The notes under the pieces: generated by a model | The model's input: only the letters and a program-made list of their open reading frames with translations | The model's database searches: none | Told to the model about the DNA's origin: nothing | From: Echinostoma caproni | Lineage: Eukaryota > Platyhelminthes > Trematoda > Plagiorchiida > Echinostomatidae | Length of the DNA: 64,000 nt | Direction of reading: 5' to 3' | NCBI GenBank assembly: GCA_900618425.1 | Contig: UZAN01039778.1 | Span: 37,555-101,554, forward strand | Translations under genes and position numbers: made by a program | Shown: positions 1 through 11,300 of the stretch, in pieces | Layout of the letters: the number at the start of each line of letters is the position of its first letter | Numbering within the stretch: the first letter of the stretch is position 1

Positions 1-649
1 CAGAGCTTATTATTTTCAAACTGACATGAAAATGTTTTCTTAATTGCTAGAGTTGAATAAATAAATAAAGATTGGTTGCAAATGAACTTGATAAATAATT
101 AGCTGACAGTCACCAAATCGTTGTTATTCAGGGCACATAGACGAGCAGTTTTTCACGTTGAATGCACTTATTTCAACCAAATCAATTTTACTGAGTAGTT
201 CGAATCATGTAGTGAATATTTAACATAGCTGATTAATTCGTTCTCGAAATTCGAAATGTGGCCAGATGCAACCTAATAAATTCTTAGTATATTGCCCTAT
301 ATGACGAAGTGGCAGCGATTTAATTTCAAAATAAAATTATTTTGACTCCTCTTTGTTCGAACAGATATCGAAGAACTACTTTGAATTATCAACTTAAAAA
401 AAGCAAATTTCCAATTTAGTGATTATGCGGACATATATATATATTAAATTAAGCAGTATGCAGATGACTTGCCAAAATTTCCGTGGAAGTATATGACTGG
501 TATCACGGTTATCGCCACTAATCGTCTGTACGTTCATTCTAATACCTTTTTTCTAAGTGATGTACTTTACCAAAAACACTTAACTTACAATGCCGGATAT
601 ATTTGATTGGAACGACGCTTTGAAACTCACGCACGAGAGACACATCTCA
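1..649. other. AT-rich sequence, no gene seen
   Basis: No ORF, repeat or RNA gene is recognisable. The only landmark is a short TA run near 431-444. The stretch ends where translated similarity to a Penelope-like element begins. Confidence 0.6.
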
Positions 650-1967
650 ACTACTAGCCTCTGAGATCAAAGAACTCAAAGCACCAAAGATATTGTCCTT
701 TTACCCCACGAATGAGGATAATCTGACTGGGATAATACATAAAACACAATACAAAAAGATGCCGGTAAACTGCTCGATGATTCGAAAACACATAAGTTAA
801 GGGAAACCCTGTACGAAGTGTATGAAACCGATTTATACAAAGGTTTACAGAACTCCAGAAAAATAGCAAAATTAGGAGGAACCTCTAAAAAACTATCGGA
901 TATACGGATAACCACATTCCCCGGATCTACGAACTACAAGAATAACTTGAAATGCACTTACCTTTGCTTCTAATCATCGCATCTACAACAGCTCTCAACT
1001 GCCAGCTGTGCAAGTATACCTATGTCTTCAAGAGAAAAAAAACAAAATTTCTGTCACGTTCCTCGATAGAATAACAGAATTCAGTTTGAAACCAGATAGA
1101 AGAATGGTGTACTTTGATTTCACACTGGTCTTAAAAAACAGATCTAGGAAACTAGTTCAAGCAACCTACGATAAAAGGTCATCCAGAAAGGTTACCATGA
1201 TCATTAACTAAAATTATAGAGCTAGTTGAACTCTATACGAAGATATATCTTTAGCGTGGCGGAGGTATATGAACAAGTGAAATGCACCTTAATGGAATCA
1301 ATTACCTGTAGCCCACTAACTGATGCATTGATAAAACAAATCGACGCCAACGCATTTAATGAATACCGTCCTCGTCTCTGGATGCGATATGTAAACGACA
1401 TCTTTGTGGTGATACCAGCGGCAAGACTGGANCCCACTTCTTGAGCGTGCTCATCATACGAAAATCAAATGGAGCCACAGAAACTACTGTGCACAGGAAA
1501 CGGACAACGATTGATCAGGTGTTGAACTATCATTGCAGTTATCTTCCGTGTCACTTTGTCCTGCTGTGCCAACATATATTACAACACAAAACGACTTCAA
1601 CTTCGAGAACAAATTCATCTGTTCCAGCCATTTCATACACATGGATACTTCAAAACTTTCGTCCAATCATACCCTAAAGTATAACGAAAGCCAACAAATG
1701 AAGATAAAAAACGAAACATCTGGAATTATATATACCTGGGCTATCAGAAGCCGTCGATCGCATCTTTCTCCATTCAGGTATCACTGCTATCTACTACCTT
1801 ACTACATTTTTACAGTCAACGACAGGCCACAGGACTACTCAAGAGTAGTATACGCAATTCCGTGCATGGTTTGTGACTAACGTTACGTACGAAAGACAGG
1901 CAAGCAACTGTGTATCCGGAATCATTTCGCTGCATCTTAACTGATGCTTACTGCAGAACAAAACAGG
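650..1967 (+). mobile_element. Decayed Penelope-like element (PLE), reverse transcriptase and start of GIY-YIG
   Basis: PLEs copy themselves with a telomerase-related reverse transcriptase joined to a C-terminal GIY-YIG endonuclease. Translating the three forward frames piecewise gives the RT blocks in order. An N-terminal piece has a KLLDDSKT stretch near 755-790. A block near 1077-1200 reads FLDRI...MVYFDFT, the usual MVSFDVT-like motif. The palm block at 1226-1430 has EYRPRLWMRYVND. This is the PLE YVDD box with its first Asp changed to Asn (TAT GTA AAC GAC at 1388-1399). A later block at 1838-1960 reads VVYAIPCMVC...GKQLCIR, matching the start of a GIY-YIG domain. Stops and frameshifts separate the blocks and an N sits near 1432, so this copy is dead. 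The 5' end is not defined. Confidence 0.72.
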
Positions 1968-2078
1968 TCATGACAATCTAACATGGTATCAGTTCATTCT
2001 TCCGATTACATGGTCACCAGGGCAACGTCAGACTGATGTAGACCTCCATCTGCTGACAAAGTAGGGATTTTCGGCGCT
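1968..2078 (-). repeat. Left arm of ~105 bp inverted repeat (PLE pseudo-LTR-like)
   Basis: This segment is the reverse complement, with scattered mismatches, of 2802-2908. Shared blocks include ggtcatgacaatctaacatg, gtatcagttcattctt and gtagacctccatctg. By eye the arms are roughly 85-90% identical. On the minus strand it carries the same C-terminal GIY-YIG coding end as the right arm. Confidence 0.8.
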
Positions 2079-2801
2079 TATAGTCAAAGACCGGATGGGA
2101 CTATTTCGAGGTCAGTGCATCGAAAATCCACCCGGACCGGTCAGTATATGCACTTTGGAAGTTTCGCTCCAATCCAGTGCTAAAGAGGCCCAGCGCGTAC
2201 ACTGTTTGACTGAGCTAGGAGGCTGTGCACTTCAGATAAGGTGGAAAGTGAGTTAATTCAGCTCATGGAATCTCTGAAACTCAATGGCTACCCAGCAAAT
2301 TTTATACAATTGTACAGCAAAACAGCCGAGCCCAGACCCTCGGAGATAATAGTACAAAAATGCGTCACCATTCAACTTCCTTTCAAAGGTGATGATGCAG
2401 AACAACGCATATGAAAACGGTTGGTGGCTACTGTAGCTCGCACGTATTTTGCTGCAAATCCGGTCGTTCGCTTCTAAACAACCCAGATTCCGAAGCCCTT
2501 GGTGAAATCACTGCTCTCTCTCCGCCAAGGTGGATGCTGAGCTACCTGCGTGGGTAGAACAGAGAGACAGCTGCGTACCCGTGTGACTGAACACATACCT
2601 ATATGGGTCGAACGCAAGCGGGTGAGATTGAACGCTACACAAACAATCAGGCCATCAAGCCAGTCTCACAGAGCACCTGCGTCATCAATTGCTCGCGATC
2701 TGCTGCAGACCGGCCACCAAGCTGATCGTGGGACTTCGTTTCGGATTGTTTACACAACCCCGAATGGACGGCTGCTAAGCTTTGCAGAGACCATAGCAAT
2801 C
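2079..2801 (+). mobile_element. Second PLE: linker and GIY-YIG endonuclease fragment
   Basis: Between the inverted arms lies the 3' half of a second, distinct PLE. Around 2250-2500 the translation has LNGYP...LPFKGDDAE...TYFAANP, the linker between the RT thumb and the nuclease in animal PLEs. From 2550 a 104-codon open frame follows, with GRTERQLRTRVTEHIP, then SSIARDLLQTGHQAD, then the end FAETIAIKRRKPLLC. These match the YIGRT, R...EH and late E-A-I-x-I-R positions of PLE GIY-YIG nucleases. The RT core is absent, so the copy is 5'-truncated and could not move itself. The neighbouring PLE continues on both sides, which suggests this one was inserted into it. Confidence 0.68.
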
Positions 2802-2908
2802 AAGCGCCGAAAACCCCTACTGTGTCAACAGATGGAGGTCTACATAAGTCTAGTGGCCACGTAAGCAGAAGAATGAACTGATACCATGTTAGATTGTCAT
2901 GACCCGTG
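2802..2908 (+). repeat. Right arm of ~105 bp inverted repeat
   Basis: Inverted partner of 1968-2078. It encodes the last residues of the second PLE nuclease and then its 3' end. Inverted or direct partial terminal copies are known for Penelope elements. Confidence 0.8.
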
Positions 2909-2984
2909 ATATATAAACTATTTTTTCTGCAGTTAGCACCAGTTGAGATGCAGCACAATGATTCCGGAATTAAATGGTGCAATT

Positions 2985-3289
2985 TTGTGTTCTTTGTTCA
3001 AGTTCATTTCGGGAAACAATTGTTTCAACTGTGTATCCGCCTACACGAACATACATATGCACTATCATGCGTTGACTCAAAGTCACACCTCTGGAACCAC
3101 TATGGAATGACAAGTGACGAGGTCAGGATAACCGACGGCAGAGACAAAGGGGAACGTTTGATATTTGAGGTGCCCAATTCGACCAACTCATTCAATCGGC
3201 ACGCGGAAATCGATGAATATTGCGCAACAATTGTTCAAACAATGAGCAACCCGGGATCGATGAACAATCAGATGCGACAAAATCCATAG
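2985..3289 (+). mobile_element. PLE GIY-YIG C-terminal fragment
   Basis: One open frame encodes GKQLFQLCIRLHEH, then ALSCVDSKSHLWNH, then RLIFEVPNSTNSFNRHAEID. This is the order R-x-H-E-H, D-x-x-S and S-x-x-x-NRHxEID seen at the C-terminus of PLE nucleases. It probably belongs to the outer PLE at 650-1967. However, the GKQLCIR block occurs on both sides of the inserted piece, so the flanks may instead be two separate copies. The first 60 codons of the frame (2906-2984) show no similarity I recognise. Confidence 0.6.
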
Positions 3290-5847
3290 CGTAAGGTACA
3301 AGCGAACCAAGTTCGTTCACACACATGACCGTTTGACACGCAGTCCTAGTGTGGATAGAAACGCTACAGTAAGTGCCAGTGCTGGCCATCTCAAGCGCGT
3401 CGGAGTTTGCAGTGTGCCAAACAAATCACACTATAATCTCTGGTAAAACAAGGACGTAATGTCCTTGCGATATAATGTGCAATATGTTGCTCATCTAACT
3501 GGAAGAATTTAACTAATGAATCAGCTGAAAATAGTTGGTCGCACTTCTTCCATACTGCCTACAATTTTCATCTTTAACGCGTATCGCATTAGGTTTTATG
3601 CATTTTATTGATATGGCTTACTCTTCACTTTCGTTTTTCGAAACACGGCAGTTTTTTGTTAATGAAGTTCATTATAGTGGCCGAATAATCATGTGGATTC
3701 TCTGACTGTGGTTTTGAAGAAAACAACTGGACCCAAATTATGCTTGATGAATCTGCAATCTTTTAGCTGTCTCTGTTGTTTTCTAAACCTCTATCTTTTA
3801 CGTTTATTACACACCTGATCGTATTATTCTTGAGCATCACGTAAAACTATTCAAACAAAACAATGTTTACAAACGTCTCAGTGTGATGGATTATATCTTT
3901 ATTTAATCCATAAGGGTCTGTTTTCTAAAGAATGCTTCGTTTGTTTTCGAAACTCTGACCCACTTCAGTGATTGGGTTACGAAATATGCTTCATCGGTAC
4001 TGTGGATGCAATCCGAGTGAAGCGGTTACAAACATTAACACGGGAACAATACACTGTATAAACTCAATGCCCCAGTCGTTTTTCAACAGCGTTTGGATAG
4101 TTTAAGAAACGACCATTACACTTTTCCCCCGTGTTTTTCTGAAGTCCACTGGACTGGTCGTTGTGATTATTGGCATCGAATTTCGGGAAATATATCACAT
4201 ATCGGTGACATTAAGTCTTCACTGAATTGTATTTTTTGTCGAGAATCTGAATGAATTAGCTGAAATTCATGTGGAACTTCTGAGGAATCAATAGTTTACT
4301 GGAGCATCCTCGTTTGCGCGATCCTTTAGAACCTGTTGAAAAATAAGTTTGACAGCTGATTTATCGTTGTCAAGTTTTAAGTGACAAAATTTGGCACCAA
4401 TTCATAGAACATGGCTTAAGGTGGCAATGGTAAGCGGTTAATTGTCATCGTCAAACACGGAATTCGTTGTGAAAATCTTCTTTTCAGGAGATCAAACAAC
4501 ACCAGAAAACTATTGTTTGCTCTTTTAATTCATCTTCCTCTGCAATACTCAACAAAATTGAGTTATGTTTGCAGAACAGTAGGAATTTTATTCCGCTTTA
4601 CGAAGGTTATTATTTACCTTATGATAAAACGATTGGTTCATACTTTACCATTTTTGAGTGTCGCTATTCTACGTTGAATGGGTGTTTTTGTCTACCAGTT
4701 ACATTTATTAGATAGGTCTTCCCCATTTTTATGGTATGAACGTGAGAGTACTCCGGTGTACCTATGCAACATAAATCATTTCCAAGGTTCTAATCAGCTG
4801 AATATCCATAAACGTTGCTCTACATGTACTCTTTCGTCATGACATTTGATGCAGACGATCAATTGGTTTAATTTAAACGCTTCTGGACACATAGTTCAGG
4901 GGCTCAACTGCTTAATACAGATGACCTTGAATATATCCGACGTACGCATTCAAACACGTTTAGTTTGATTGGGGGAGACCTGATAAATAATGCGCAGCGC
5001 TTTCTGTGGTTTGCATGACGACCATTGGATGTCAAGTGGGCGAGAATCATACTGGAGGTAGATTCAGAACCACCTTGACTCAGCCAGCGCGGATGGTGTT
5101 CTTAAATGCTAATAGATTAGTGCCGCGCGATTTCATTGGTTCTCAAGATCTCGGAACGGCAAAGCGGGGCTTTCAAATTTCGGCCGTGCTACATTTGTAC
5201 ACCAGTGGATAATTTATCAAATTTTAGGTCACACACTGGATTTAATTATTTGAATCAAGTTTTCTTTCATCGCTTCCATGATTACGTACGCCCCGGAATC
5301 TTCAAAGAATTTGAAACATTAAGTGTTATCATGTATGATTGGCATTCTCTATCAGTTCAGTCTTCAAGTTAAAAATAGATACACGAGATGCGGAGCGTCT
5401 AGGTCGGGTTTCCTCAGAAAACACCGAACAGGTTAGCAAATGGTTCGAAGTAACACAAAACCTCAGAAAATGTCTATTCCTGCTATTTGCTCATCAAACG
5501 TCATCATCACTAAATCGAACATGAGCGACTTCACGAAGCTGGTAAGGACGAAGAAATACAATGCATTGAGGATAATTACACTGTAAGAAACGTAATTACA
5601 TCCTGACATAAACGACTCTTGGTTGAGCTTGATTTCATTGACATGCATCGGTTGTATAGAGACGTTTTGCTACGAAATCGAGGCGGTGATCTAATAACCT
5701 AAACCAATTCGTCTTGGTGTAAGTCTACGAAGATTATCTTCACCTACAACATAAGTTGAATGTAAACCCCATTTCCTTAGTGAATATCGTATCATCATGG
5801 CAACAAACATTTACGTAGCACCTTCCAGTACAACTTCTTATGTATAG
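3290..5847. other. No recognisable gene
   Basis: AT-rich sequence. Short open frames at 5006-5212, 5136-5372 and 5339-5524 overlap in different frames, show no family motif and lack convincing splice signals. The stretch ends at the LINE endonuclease block. Confidence 0.5.
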
Positions 5848-8332
5848 ATGTTTGTTGATATATTTTTATCCGAGCTTTCTAACTACACGGAAGGCTATTT
5901 TTTTATTGTTAGTGGTGATGTTAATCATGCAGATATATATTGCTTGACTTGGATCTCTGTCCACAATCTTGTAAATTTCTCGGCAAAAGGAAACGAGCAG
6001 CTGGACCTCATGTTTCCGAACGATCCTGACCTGTTTGCTGTGCGAAGAGGAGCCACGCTGATAAACTCCGATCATTGCATCATAAATGTTTTGCCCTAAG
6101 AAACATCATGGTACACTGACACGTACATCTAGCCGGAAGATTTTCCATAGGCTGTGAGACCCGGCCCACTTGGCCTCACTGAGAGAAATGGTCTCTCGTA
6201 CACATTTTGATCAGTTATTTTATCCAAGTGTCTCGGTTGAGTGTGAACACCTCATATGCTATTTGAACTTGTGCTTTGACATCTGCTGCCCCATGGCCCC
6301 TATGTACATCAGCCCAGTCAGATTTTCTTCTTTCAATTTGAATGACCCTCGGAAGAACCATGGAAGAGGCATATAACATCGTGATGGACCTTTAGTTGAA
6401 CAAAAGTCAGTGCTGATCAAGAATGAGACATTCATCTAATTTGTATGAACTGTGAACCGATTCATCTGTGCCAAATCCTATGGGACTAGAAAAGCAACCG
6501 CTTGTAGGTATTTCCCATAAAAAAAACTTTGACTTTGACTTTGAGATCCAAAATCTTGACAAACTCTACACTGAAATTCTGATTGGTGACCGTGATTGCA
6601 AGCAAATGTGGAGCACTGTGGGAAACCTCTGTGGAAAGAAAAAGTCACACTACGCGGGCCTCAAACCGCAGTAGATGAACTCACGTCAACTGAAACTGAA
6701 ATATCGACATTTTTCAATAAGTTGACCATCATGATATTTTACATGTCACTTCTAATCAGGTGCGGTCACAGCTGAAGTACCTCAAAATATCAAAAGCTTC
6801 CGGTCCCGACGGACGATGTCCAGTCGTCTTTTGGGAATGTGTATTATCTGGCGGAGCCACTTATCGGTACTTTCAGTCGCTGCTTCGAGGAACAAAAAAA
6901 TGTTGACTGTTGCAGACCTGTGCGCATCACACAAGCCCCCAAAAAGAAGCTGGGGAATTACGACCAATCGCCTGTACTTCCATTTTACTAAAAATTTTCG
7001 AAAAAGTTACGCTTAGCAGTATTATTCCCAAAACTGGGCAGCTAAAGGGCAACCAGTTTGCTTAACGCAATTAACGTTATACCTTAGATGCTCTTGCGCA
7101 TTTAATAAACTCAGTTTCGCGATCCATAGACGTGCATGGAAGGGCATTTCTGGTGTTTCCTCGACTGCAGTAATGCTTCTAACTGTGTCGGCAGGAGTAG
7201 GCTGTCTTCTCTACTCCAAGGGGCTGGATTGTCCCTTACTGCTCCAGCTCTACTCCAAGATTATTTTGCTGGCAGAACACAATTCACGAAATTTCTTGGA
7301 GAAACCTCTGACTCCCTACCGGTTAACTCAGAGGTGCTCCAGGGAGCAATTCTGTCCCCTTTCATTTTCTATTTCTTTATTCATGAACTTCCTTCTAACC
7401 CAGATGACCTTCTCATTAAGTAGACTGATGATATCAAAATAGGTTCCAAAATCCAAAGCGATTTCCGCTTCTCAAATCTTCAAACCAGTTTATGTGCCTT
7501 AAACTCATGATCTTCGTCTTGCAAGTTATCTCTCAATGCCTCTAAATGTAGCCATGTCACCTCTCTCGCCAAAGGAGAACGGCTACATTCTTTTGAAAGG
7601 AATTGTTCTGTACCCTATGTTGACAATCAGCCTGTTCCCCTTAGGAAATTCTCTCAGTACCTCGGTGTCACCATCTGCCAAGATCTCCCTTGGAACTCAC
7701 ATTTAAATTCCACGCTCTTAAAGTTTCAAAGATTGTGTTGTTTTATTTCCCGCTTGCTTTCTTTGAAAGTTCCACTGTATTCACTCACTCGATTTGTATA
7801 TTTTTATGTTGTTACTCATCTTCTCTACTGCTCCCCAGTCTTAGATTACACAATTTTACGCCGGTCTGGTAAAACTATCTCTCGCACAAGCGGTATTCTT
7901 TATTTGAACTTGCTTAACTTTATCACCGATAAACATTTTACCTCTTGCAATAACCTCTGCAACAATATTCTATCAGACACCACTCACCTATTGCACACAG
8001 AAATTAAACAATGCATATCCACTTCTGTAACTAGATATCGTTATAAACTGTTGTATGCTATTTTCACTGCCTATCGTTTGTCCGTCATTCCCTATCTTTC
8101 GAGATTTCTAGCTCAGAAGGTATCCGTTAGAGAAATCGTTTTCAATTACATACGCAGTTGATATTCATTTTCAAACTTTTTCTTCACATTCATTTGAATA
8201 TACAATGCTGTTTTTTGCACATTTGTTTTGTGATTTTATGCGATGATAAATGTTCCTGGAGTACAAGAATTTAAAAATCCATCCATTAGGATGACAATAG
8301 TGATTTTCCACTTGATTTGACTTGACTTGACA
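5848..8332 (+). mobile_element. CR1-like non-LTR retrotransposon, inactive copy 1
   Basis: Such LINEs encode an apurinic-type endonuclease followed by a reverse transcriptase. The endonuclease end is at 5848-6099, with SGDVNH and the terminal SDHCIINV. A connecting piece with GDRDCKQMWSTVGNLCGKKKSH is near 6590-6650. RT blocks follow: ISKASGPDG near 6786, CFLDCSNASNCV near 7152, and LQGAILSPF near 7336. The catalytic box should read Y-A-D-D but reads stop-T-D-D at 7421-7432, so the copy is dead. The C-terminal region continues to 8161 (VTHLLYCSPV, then DTTHLLH). A 3' UTR follows and ends in short tandem TTGACT/TTGAC units at 8312-8332. Many frameshifts separate these blocks. Confidence 0.75.
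6527..6544 (+). repeat. Short tandem CTTTGA tract inside CR1 copy 1
   Basis: Three CTTTGA units follow a run of A. The form is like the 3' terminal microsatellite of the other CR1-like copies here. It may mark the 3' end of a second small fragment between the endonuclease and RT blocks. Confidence 0.4.
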
Positions 8333-11300
8333 CACGGAACTCATAATGAGATGGGCAACACTCGTAAAGTGATCCGTTCCTCAAATAATAGAGTTACCCT
8401 CCCAACATTCGGATTTATCCTGTTATATAAATTTTATCAACCTGAATATGAAATAATGAAATAAAATTCCCCTCAAAAGGTGTTATAAATACGATCCAAA
8501 TACGATATATGTGTATTTAGAAATTTGATATGTAACAGCAACATACTATTCAAACAAGTGGATGCCTTTGATTTACCATTTGATTGCAAAATTCTCCATC
8601 CGTTACGAATGCTTGGTGTCACCAAAAGTGATTAAGGTTGACTAGTAAAAGCGTCAGTTATACACAAGGTTGCTAATACAATCTCAGGTGAATTGTATTT
8701 GTATCAGATGGTTGTTATTGTTACTGTTGTGACCATCTACAATTTCCTTCCGGTGATTTCAGGCCACCACTTGATCAAAATTGAAAAATTCTCTTGAAAG
8801 TAATTATTGTACAACATTCTTTGCTATTTGACATTACGAATGAACTACATATAAGTAAATTACAATGGTAAATGTTTATCACGGTGCATTGCTTCTCTTA
8901 TACGATTGTACTTAAACCAATATCTGACTGACGCCGCAATTTATAATTCCCTCTCATGTTGCTTCTTTAAATGCCCTCCTGATGCACACTGGTTTCTCTT
9001 TTTATGCGCATAAACGTCTTAGGATGATAGTTCCGAATCGAAAAGCGTATTATTACTCTCACAGTTTGTGACACTCCATCCATCTGCTCAGATGCGATTG
9101 TTTGGACCTAAGCGCGGGAAAAGGCGCTAGGTTACTTATACATAATGCAGCGGTTTGGGTACAACGTCACACGTGAATTCTCTGTGCTAATAAACAATAT
9201 AGTATTTTCAAATTAGAACCATCATTATGGCGATCACTTAGGCTTTGGGATTGCACAGATACGCGTTCTTTCTTCACTGACACTCCGTGATGACCACAGA
9301 TCAGAGAACCTCTATAAAGCTCAATAATCTGACCTCAACTTCACACCAATTGCAATGATATATTTTTTCACATGCCCGAACATTAAGGAATACAAAAGAT
9401 GTACAACAAATTAAAAAAGCTATAAATCCAGGATTACTTTTCAAATGTCTGTGTCTTCGACTCAGTGACAAGCAGACTGTTCAGAATAGAATTCATCCGG
9501 AATATTTAAGGTTCGTCGAATGTTTACCACTGTGAACTATTGAAACACTCAGGATTCCCTTAAACATTTCGGTTTCATGGAGCATTCTGTGTGAAAACGT
9601 CTTTCGGCATTCGTGGCACTGATGGTTCGATTCCACTTCAGTTGGTTCACGTCACAGATAAAAACTAGTGTCCTGTGTTATCGTCAACACCTGCACTGAC
9701 TCCATGGGGTGAATCAGTAAACGTAAGCGGTTGTTTGGTAGTCTTTAATCACATAACCTCTGTTATGGAGAACGTTCCATTATTTGCGTATACAAACATA
9801 CAGCCAATAGTAAGAAAGTGATTGAACTTAAGATGTATTTCACATTGATGTTTTTATTGCAATTTATTGTGTGTGACATGTGGGCCAGGGTTTCGGCTGA
9901 ATGAGATGGTTCAATGGACAGATAACAATGCAGAAAGAAGATTGGCAATGGCTTGGCTATCAACCTCAAGTACTATGGAGTGGGAAGACAGAAATGTATT
10001 TTGCTTTTTCTCAAACAGTAAGCATCGTTCATGCATTACAGTCAAGTGAAATAAGTTACAATATGATTATATATTGATATTCACCATGTATCAGACATTC
10101 CCCTTCTCCTTCAGTAAACGTTTATCGTTATCTCTGTATTAAGTAACTTTAAGCACCATTTGAATTGACTAATCTTCTATTCTGTCACCTTTCAGTATTT
10201 GTTTTAATTAGCTTTTGGCTTGATATACAGGTAAGCTATTCCCCTAATTGTTCTTACCTAACCATTTTCAACTTTCCTCCACGGTTAATCGCTTTTCATC
10301 AAATAACTGTTTCCATCCGGTCATCTTGTTTTTCTTACTCTCTATAGTCATCATCCGCCTCACCACGTTCACTCATCTCTAGATGGGTTGTCAGGAACTC
10401 AACAAACAAATGATTTGCCTCTTGAACCACCGTAGTTAAGTATATATCCACATACAGTTTTCCTTTTATAACATTCTAGTCTATTCACTGTGCATCCACA
10501 GCTGATTGAGAACACGCAATGTTGATGGTGAATAATATTTATTTTCATACTGTATTACTTGTTTTATTCAAATGGATCAAACTGAAAAGATTGTTTCTGA
10601 TATTTATGATCTGTTATCACAAAATGTTATTTTGTATTGTTAAGTTATCCACTGCATAACTTCGATCATAGCGATTGAAGATCCACTCTCGAATTGCCTA
10701 CAGTTCTCATATATAATGCAGACAGAATACCCGAACTATTCGAATTTTCATCAAATAATAATACCGCACTTCAGTTTTTGGTCAATGTTCCCTCTTCGGT
10801 ATCTCCTCCGGCAACGTAACCTTTCAGTACCGTACTCCTTTGGATGATACTTGGAAGAACTTATCAGCATTCGTTACCCGGTTGAAACCAGTTGCAGACA
10901 GCTACGTGTGCACAATGTCTGCAGGGTGAAATGTGTGAATGGTGTCAAACGCCATCTCCACTTCGCTGAGATTGACAATAATCGTATCAAATTGTCATTG
11001 GTGAACGGTTACTGGGTAGTATAGATTTAAAAAGGATATAGCAAGAGATTCAACCTTTGTTTGCAGAAGAGAACAAATCAACTTGGTACTGTGGTGATAT
11101 AGATGCATTTCACCGCTAGTCTGATTATTAGGAAACATCTACGTTTTAACTGGTTTATCATACCGTCCCTGTGATGATTTGAGGCACACTACATACGACA
11201 GGTAGTAAACCTTATCAAACCCACAAACGTCGCAGTCCAAAGTCCCGATAGTCCACCGGTGTCCGTTCGTGAATATAATGCCCAAGGATGTGATGCTGAT

